8,927 nucleotides of DNA from assembly GCA_002367815.1 (NCBI GenBank), contig DFDG01000011.1, positions 336-9,262 on the forward strand. Reading direction: 5' to 3'. Of this stretch, positions 4,334 to 8,927 are shown piece by piece (position 1 is the stretch's first letter; each line of letters begins with the position of its first letter). The stretch comes from Opitutaceae bacterium UBA3033 (lineage in GTDB: Bacteria > Verrucomicrobiota > Verrucomicrobiia > Opitutales > Opitutaceae). A model generated the notes under the pieces. That model was not told the origin of the DNA. It saw only the letters and a list, made by a program, of their open reading frames with translations, and did not search any database. The translations under genes and the position numbers were made by a program.

Positions 4334-7300
4334 TTAGATTACTTGCGTCGCGGCCGGTTCGGCAACTTCCGCCGATTCTTCGGTCGCTGGTAATGCTTCA
4401 CCAAATGGCAATGTAATCTTCAGTCCCTTGTATTTCGGCAAACCTGTGCCCGCCGGAATTAAGTGACCCATGATAACATTTTCTTTAAAGCCCTTGAGCA
4501 AGTCCACCTTGCCGAGCGTCGAAGCATCTGTAAGCACTCGCGTGGTCTCTTGGAAGGAAGCCGCTGAGATGAAACTCTCCGTCTCCAATGAAGCCTTGGT
4601 GATACCAAGCAGAATCGGTTCAGCCTCAGCAGGTTTACCACCGGCGTTTTCGATCCGCTTGTTATCCACCAGGAACGAAGAACGATCAACCTGCTCGCCC
4701 CAGAAGAATTCGCTGTCACCTGGATCGGTGATGCGAACTTTGCGGAGCATTTGCCGAATAATAATTTCGATGTGTTTATCGTTAATGGTAACGCCTTGCA
4801 GACGGTAAACCTCTTGAACCTGTGAGATCAGGAAGTCGTAGAGGGCACTTGGGCCAAGAATCTCAAGGATTTCATGTGGATCAGCGGAACCTTCAGTAAG
4901 GTGCTGACCCTTGTGAACCACGTCTCCGGGCTGCACGATGATGTGTTTACCCGTGGCAATGAGGTGCTCTTCTTCCTGTGCCGTCTCGTCGTTGCGAACC
5001 ACGAGTTTGCGTTTCGCACGCACGGTGCCTTCGAATGACACCACTCCGTCGATACGGGACATCTCGGTAGCATCCTTCGGGCGGCGAGCTTCAAAGAGCT
5101 CTGCAACACGAGGCAGACCACCGGTAATATCCTTGGTCTTGGAGGCTTGGCGCGGCGTCTTGGCGAGCAGTGCGCCGGGGGCAATTGTGTCCCCTTCGTT
5201 CACCGCAATTTGGGCGCCAACTGGAATCGAGTAGGATGCAAGAGGGTGGTTCTTTGCATCACGGACTTCAACCTGAGGATTTAGATCCTCCTTGTGTTCG
5301 ATAACGACAGTGGCGATACGGCCGGACGATTCGTCCAATTCCCGCTTCACGGTCACTCCTGGGATCATGTCCTTGAAGACCAGTGTGCCACCCTTCTCGG
5401 AGAGAACCGGAATATTGTATGGATCCCATTGAGCCAGCACCGACCCCTTGGTGATTTTTTCTCCATCTCCCACATGCAAGAATGAACCTACTACAATATT
5501 GTATGTTTCAAGTTCACGGTCTTCGGCATCTAGAATTTGGATTGTGCCGGTTTTGTTCAACACGATCGAAGCGCCATCAGCCGTCTGCACCAGGCGAAGT
5601 CCGCGGTATTTCACTATACCACCATTACGCACTCGAATTTCAGGGGTTTTGAAACCGCCCGAAGCCACGCCACCGATGTGGAATGTGCGCATGGTCAACT
5701 GCGTGCCGGGTTCACCAATAGATTGTGCGGCAATGATGCCCACAGAGTCGCCGGTTTTAGCAACTTTGTTGGTCGCGGGGTTAATGCCATAGCTCTTCGC
5801 ATCAATCCCGTATGGGCTGTTGGACGTTAGCGGTGATAGGATTTTTACCCGCTCAATACCGACATCATCAATCTTGGTCGCAGCTTCCTCAGTGATGAGA
5901 TCGCCGGAGCCCAGGATGAGTTCAGTAGGATTGATTGGATTGTAGACATCATCGCTGGAGCAGCGTCCGATAATACGTTCGCGCAAGCCGACGATTTCAT
6001 CATCGCCTTCGTAGATCGCTTTTTTCCAGACACCATCACGACTGCCGCAATCTTCCTCGGCAATAATCACATCCATCGCAACGTCACAGAGCTTGCGGGT
6101 TAAGTAACCGGCATCCGCAGTTTTGAGTGCGGTGTCGGCCAAGCCCTTACGAGCACCATGGGTCGAGATAAAGTATTCCAATACCGTCAGACCTTCGCGG
6201 AAAGATGAAAGAATCGGACGTTCGATGATTTCGCCGGACGGCTTGGCCATAAGACCGCGGGTTCCGCACAACTGGCGGACCTGTTGCTTATTACCACGCG
6301 CACCCGAATCCATCATGATGTAAACTGGGTTCACCTCGTCACGACCATCGTTGTGCTCGAGCTTGTTGAACACTTCCTTGGCAATGCGGTCGGTTGTTCC
6401 GGTCCACAAATCGATCACTTTGTTTTTCCGCTCACCTTCGGTAATGATGCCCTTGTTAAATTGGGCTTCAACCTCAGCGATTTTCTTGCGGGTTTCTTTT
6501 ACGATCTCTTCCTTCGACTCAGGGATGATCATGTCATCAATACCGATAGATATACCGGCTTGAGATGCAGCCTGGAAGCCCAGCTCCTTGAGCTTGTCCA
6601 GCGTTTCAATCGTGATGGCTTCAGCGGCAACTTTGTAAGTATTGAGAATCAAATCTCCCAACTTCGCCTTTGGCACCGGGAAGTTTACAAAGCCCACCCC
6701 AGCTGGCCAGATTTCGTTGAACAACACCCGACCAACCGTCGTGCGAATGATACGTTTCTCCTTGTTACCATAAACGGTATCACGTCCATGGTCAGGATTA
6801 GGAATATCAACCCAGTTGTGCACCTTTAACGCATTGTCTGCCTTAGCAAATTCAACTTCTTGATATCCACTCATCAGTGGCACCCGTTCGTTCTTGGTTG
6901 GTTTCTTGCGGGGCTCGATCGTTAGATAATATGCACCCAGGACGATGTCCTGCGATGGAGTCAGAATCGGCTTACCCGAAGACGGCGAGAAGATGTTATT
7001 CGTCGCCATCATGAGAAGCTTGCACTCCATGATTGCCTCCAGTGAAAGAGGGACGTGCACAGCCATTTGGTCACCGTCGAAATCGGCATTATATGCGGTG
7101 CAAACAAGTGGGTGAACGCGGATGGCTTCACCCTCGATCAACACAGGCTCAAACGCCTGAATGGAGAGACGGTGCAAAGTAGGCGCTCGATTGAGTAGCA
7201 CTGGATGCCCCTTGGTCACTTCCTCAAGAATGTCCCAGACTTCTGGTGACTTTTTCTCGATCATTTTGCGAGCACCACGAACCGTGTGCACAAAACCGAG

Positions 7301-8497
7301 TTCTTTGAGGCGACGAATGATGAATGGCTCGAACAGCACGAGAGCCATTTTCTTAGGCAAGCCGCACTGATGGAGTTTCAACTCGGGACCAATGACGATC
7401 ACGGAACGACCGGAATAATCGACGCGCTTACCAAGCAAGTTCTGGCGGAAGCGACCCTGCTTGCCCTTGAGCATGTCGGACAGGGACTTCAAAGGACGGT
7501 TGCCGGCCCCAGTGACGGGGCGACCGTGGCGACCGTTGTCGAACAACGCGTCCACTGCTTCTTGCAGCATGCGCTTTTCGTTGTGAATGATGACGTCAGG
7601 CGTCTTCAACTGCATCAGGTTCCGCAAACGATTATTGCGGTTGATGACCCGACGATAGAGATCGTTGAGATCAGATGTGGCGAAACGACCACCCTCGAGA
7701 GGAACCAGCGGACGCAAGTCAGGAGGAACGACCGGAAGCACTTCCAAGACCATCCACTCAGGACGGGAGTTGGAGTGAATGAAACCTTGAATGACCTTCA
7801 GTCGTTTGGAGAGCTTCTTCTTGATCTGCTTCGATTTGGTGGCACGCATCTGCTCCTGCAGTTCGGCCACGGTTGCCTGAAGATCCGTGCGAGACAGGCC
7901 GTCGCGCACTGCCTCAGCACCCATCTTGGCGACAAACGAATCTTCGCCGTATTCATCAAGGGCCTGACGATACTCGGTATCGGTCAACAATTGATTGGGT
8001 TCGAGCGGAGTCTTACCTGGATCGATTACCATGTAGTTCTCGTAATAGATAACCCGCTCTAGGGCGCGTGCAGTCATATCGAGCAGCAAGCCGAGGCGGC
8101 TGGGCATGCTCTTAAGGAACCAGATATGCGTAACTGGCACTGCGAGTTCGATGTGGCCCATCCGTTCACGGCGAACGCGAGCAATGGTCACTTCAACCCC
8201 ACAGCGATCGCAGACAACGTCCTTGTATTTGATGCGTTTGTATTTACCACAGGCGCACTCGTAATCACGCACCGGGCCAAAAATCTTTTGGCAGAAAAGT
8301 CCGCCTGGCTCTGGCTTGAATGTGCGGTAATTGATCGTCTCCGGATTCTTTACCTCGCCCTTGGACCATTTGCGAATGGTTTCAGGCGACGCGACGGTGA
8401 TGGATACGCAGTCGAAAGGACTGACGACATCACCCAAGGCGTTGCGAACTTCTTCGCGAGCTGCAGAACCGGCGGTTTCAGATGGTTGAATGCTCAT
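4334..8497 (-). CDS. rpoC: DNA-directed RNA polymerase subunit beta'
   Basis: Largest core subunit of RNA polymerase; it holds the active-site magnesium and forms the clamp. The product has 1387 residues (E. coli 1407). In order: the first zinc site Cys81, Cys83, Cys96, Cys99; the switch/rudder region NLLGKRVDYSGRS at about 354-366; the catalytic NADFDGD at 470-476 (Asp472, Asp474, Asp476); the bridge helix around 780-806; the trigger loop from AQSIGEPGTQLTMRTFH at 924-940; an SI3-type insertion of roughly 175 residues (about 944-1118); then ITGGLPRVAELFEARRPKD and the C-terminal SFISAASFQETTRVL. The tail is acidic. The second zinc site is degenerate: Cys817 is kept, but Ser892, Asp899 and Ser902 replace the other three cysteines. 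Start ATG at 8497 gives the family-like N-terminus MSIQPSETAG and a 40-nt gap from rpoB. The longer frame from 8590 would overlap rpoB by 53 nt. Confidence 0.98.
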   Translation of the reverse strand: MSIQPSETAGSAAREEVRNALGDVVSPFDCVSITVASPETIRKWSKGEVKNPETINYRTFKPEPGGLFCQKIFGPVRDYECACGKYKRIKYKDVVCDRCGVEVTIARVRRERMGHIELAVPVTHIWFLKSMPSRLGLLLDMTARALERVIYYENYMVIDPGKTPLEPNQLLTDTEYRQALDEYGEDSFVAKMGAEAVRDGLSRTDLQATVAELQEQMRATKSKQIKKKLSKRLKVIQGFIHSNSRPEWMVLEVLPVVPPDLRPLVPLEGGRFATSDLNDLYRRVINRNNRLRNLMQLKTPDVIIHNEKRMLQEAVDALFDNGRHGRPVTGAGNRPLKSLSDMLKGKQGRFRQNLLGKRVDYSGRSVIVIGPELKLHQCGLPKKMALVLFEPFIIRRLKELGFVHTVRGARKMIEKKSPEVWDILEEVTKGHPVLLNRAPTLHRLSIQAFEPVLIEGEAIRVHPLVCTAYNADFDGDQMAVHVPLSLEAIMECKLLMMATNNIFSPSSGKPILTPSQDIVLGAYYLTIEPRKKPTKNERVPLMSGYQEVEFAKADNALKVHNWVDIPNPDHGRDTVYGNKEKRIIRTTVGRVLFNEIWPAGVGFVNFPVPKAKLGDLILNTYKVAAEAITIETLDKLKELGFQAASQAGISIGIDDMIIPESKEEIVKETRKKIAEVEAQFNKGIITEGERKNKVIDLWTGTTDRIAKEVFNKLEHNDGRDEVNPVYIMMDSGARGNKQQVRQLCGTRGLMAKPSGEIIERPILSSFREGLTVLEYFISTHGARKGLADTALKTADAGYLTRKLCDVAMDVIIAEEDCGSRDGVWKKAIYEGDDEIVGLRERIIGRCSSDDVYNPINPTELILGSGDLITEEAATKIDDVGIERVKILSPLTSNSPYGIDAKSYGINPATNKVAKTGDSVGIIAAQSIGEPGTQLTMRTFHIGGVASGGFKTPEIRVRNGGIVKYRGLRLVQTADGASIVLNKTGTIQILDAEDRELETYNIVVGSFLHVGDGEKITKGSVLAQWDPYNIPVLSEKGGTLVFKDMIPGVTVKRELDESSGRIATVVIEHKEDLNPQVEVRDAKNHPLASYSIPVGAQIAVNEGDTIAPGALLAKTPRQASKTKDITGGLPRVAELFEARRPKDATEMSRIDGVVSFEGTVRAKRKLVVRNDETAQEEEHLIATGKHIIVQPGDVVHKGQHLTEGSADPHEILEILGPSALYDFLISQVQEVYRLQGVTINDKHIEIIIRQMLRKVRITDPGDSEFFWGEQVDRSSFLVDNKRIENAGGKPAEAEPILLGITKASLETESFISAASFQETTRVLTDASTLGKVDLLKGFKENVIMGHLIPAGTGLPKYKGLKITLPFGEALPATEESAEVAEPAATQVI

Positions 8498-8502
8498 GTA
8501 TG

Positions 8503-8509
8503 CTTTCCC
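8503..8509 (-). promoter_or_regulatory. Weak Shine-Dalgarno-like site of rpoC
   Basis: GGGAAAG on the minus strand lies 5 nt before the rpoC ATG. It is the only purine-rich, G-containing stretch at the right distance before any of the six starts in this window. It supports 8497 as the start. Pairing with a standard anti-Shine-Dalgarno sequence would be short. Confidence 0.4.
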
Positions 8510-8537
8510 AGATATTGTTAAATAATGCGTGACGACT

Positions 8538-8927
8538 TCAGGTGCCGAAGCCCAGTGAGTCGCGTTTGTTGAGCTTGATGTCCAATCCAAGAGATTGGAT
8601 TTCCTTGATCAAAACATTGAAGGATTCGGGCGTGCCGGCCTGCAACGTGTTGTCGCCCTTGACGAGCGACTCGTAGATTTTTGTGCGACCCTGCACGTCG
8701 TCTGATTTGACGGTGAGCAGTTCCTGCAAAGTGTGCGCGGCGCCATAGGCTTCCAATGCCCACACTTCCATTTCCCCGAAACGCTGACCGCCATATTGGG
8801 CTTTGCCACCCAACGGCTGTTGCGTAACCAAGGAATAAGGCCCAACGGCACGAGCATGAATCTTGTGCGAAACCAGGTGATTTAGCTTCATCATGTAGAT
8901 GTAGCCGACCACGACCTGCTGGTCGAT
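8538..8927 (-). CDS. rpoB: DNA-directed RNA polymerase subunit beta, C-terminal part, cut by window edge
   Basis: Second largest core subunit of RNA polymerase; together with beta' it forms the catalytic centre and the DNA channel. The visible 129 codons are in frame from the window edge (IDQQVVVGYIYMMKLNHLV). They include the nearly invariant segment SLVTQQPLGGKAQYGGQRFG, then EMEVWALEAYGAAHTLQELL and VKSDDVQGRTKIYESLVKG. These are the conserved C-terminal clamp-anchoring parts of beta. The protein ends SLGLDIKLNKRDSLGFGT, followed by TGA at 8540-8538. The rifampicin-binding region lies upstream, outside the window. rpoC follows after 40 nt, the near-universal rpoBC pair. Confidence 0.98.
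   Translation of the reverse strand: MDQQVVVGYIYMMKLNHLVSHKIHARAVGPYSLVTQQPLGGKAQYGGQRFGEMEVWALEAYGAAHTLQELLTVKSDDVQGRTKIYESLVKGDNTLQAGTPESFNVLIKEIQSLGLDIKLNKRDSLGFGT

Noticed and set aside
5140..5665. Insertion inside the beta' trigger loop as a sign of a foreign element
   Set aside because: The ~175-residue segment matches the SI3 lineage insertion known in many Gram-negative beta' subunits, in frame, so it is a normal domain and not a mobile element.
6284..6829. 181-codon open frame on the plus strand
   Set aside because: It is antisense to a conserved stretch of rpoC and has no independent support.
7286..8062. 258-codon open frame on the plus strand
   Set aside because: It lies wholly antisense to conserved rpoC coding sequence and shows no recognisable family. 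It is an antisense shadow of the rpoC codon pattern.
8498..8590. Upstream extension of rpoC to 8590
   Set aside because: The extra 31 residues overlap rpoB by 53 nt and do not resemble beta' N-termini. The ATG at 8497 has a weak GGGAAAG site and leaves a normal gap.

Overview
The window is a segment of a bacterial chromosome in which every recognisable gene lies on the minus strand. Transcribed order (right to left) is rpoB (3' end only), rpoC, rpsL, rpsG, fusA, rpsJ, rplC (5' end only). These are the RNA polymerase large subunits followed by a joined str and S10 ribosomal protein cluster. All are core housekeeping genes, and I see no insertion sequence, phage gene, CRISPR array, tRNA or rRNA.

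Organism: the large insertion in the beta' trigger loop (SI3 type) is typical of Gram-negative lineages, not of Firmicutes or Actinobacteria. tuf is missing between fusA and rpsJ. EF-G has an extended N-terminus before its first GTPase motif. Most starts have no Shine-Dalgarno sequence. From memory of EF-G and S12 sequences I lean towards Verrucomicrobiota or a close relative in the PVC group. This is an inference; no marker here proves it.

Layout: 8538-8927 is the C-terminal 129 codons of beta. 4334-8497 is beta' (1387 residues). A strong inverted repeat with a GUU-repeat tail at about 4271-4309 probably ends the rpoBC transcript. The next ~370 bases (3903-4270) have no convincing gene and should hold the promoter and leader of the downstream operon. 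They contain several inverted and direct repeats. Then come S12 (3522-3902), S7 (3022-3495), EF-G (825-3014), S10 (499-807) and L3 (1-395). Gaps are 26, 7, 17 and 103 nt, as expected for one co-transcribed unit.

How the genes work together: beta and beta' form the catalytic core of RNA polymerase. S12, S7, S10 and L3 are ribosomal proteins. EF-G is the GTPase that moves tRNA and mRNA through the ribosome. The arrangement couples production of transcription and translation machinery.

The most notable observation is that beta' appears to have lost three of the four cysteines of its second zinc-binding site (Ser892, Asp899, Ser902) while the surrounding sequence is intact. Next are the near absence of Shine-Dalgarno sequences in front of highly expressed genes and the repeat-rich rpoC-rpsL intergenic region. 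I found no previously undescribed multi-gene system in this window.
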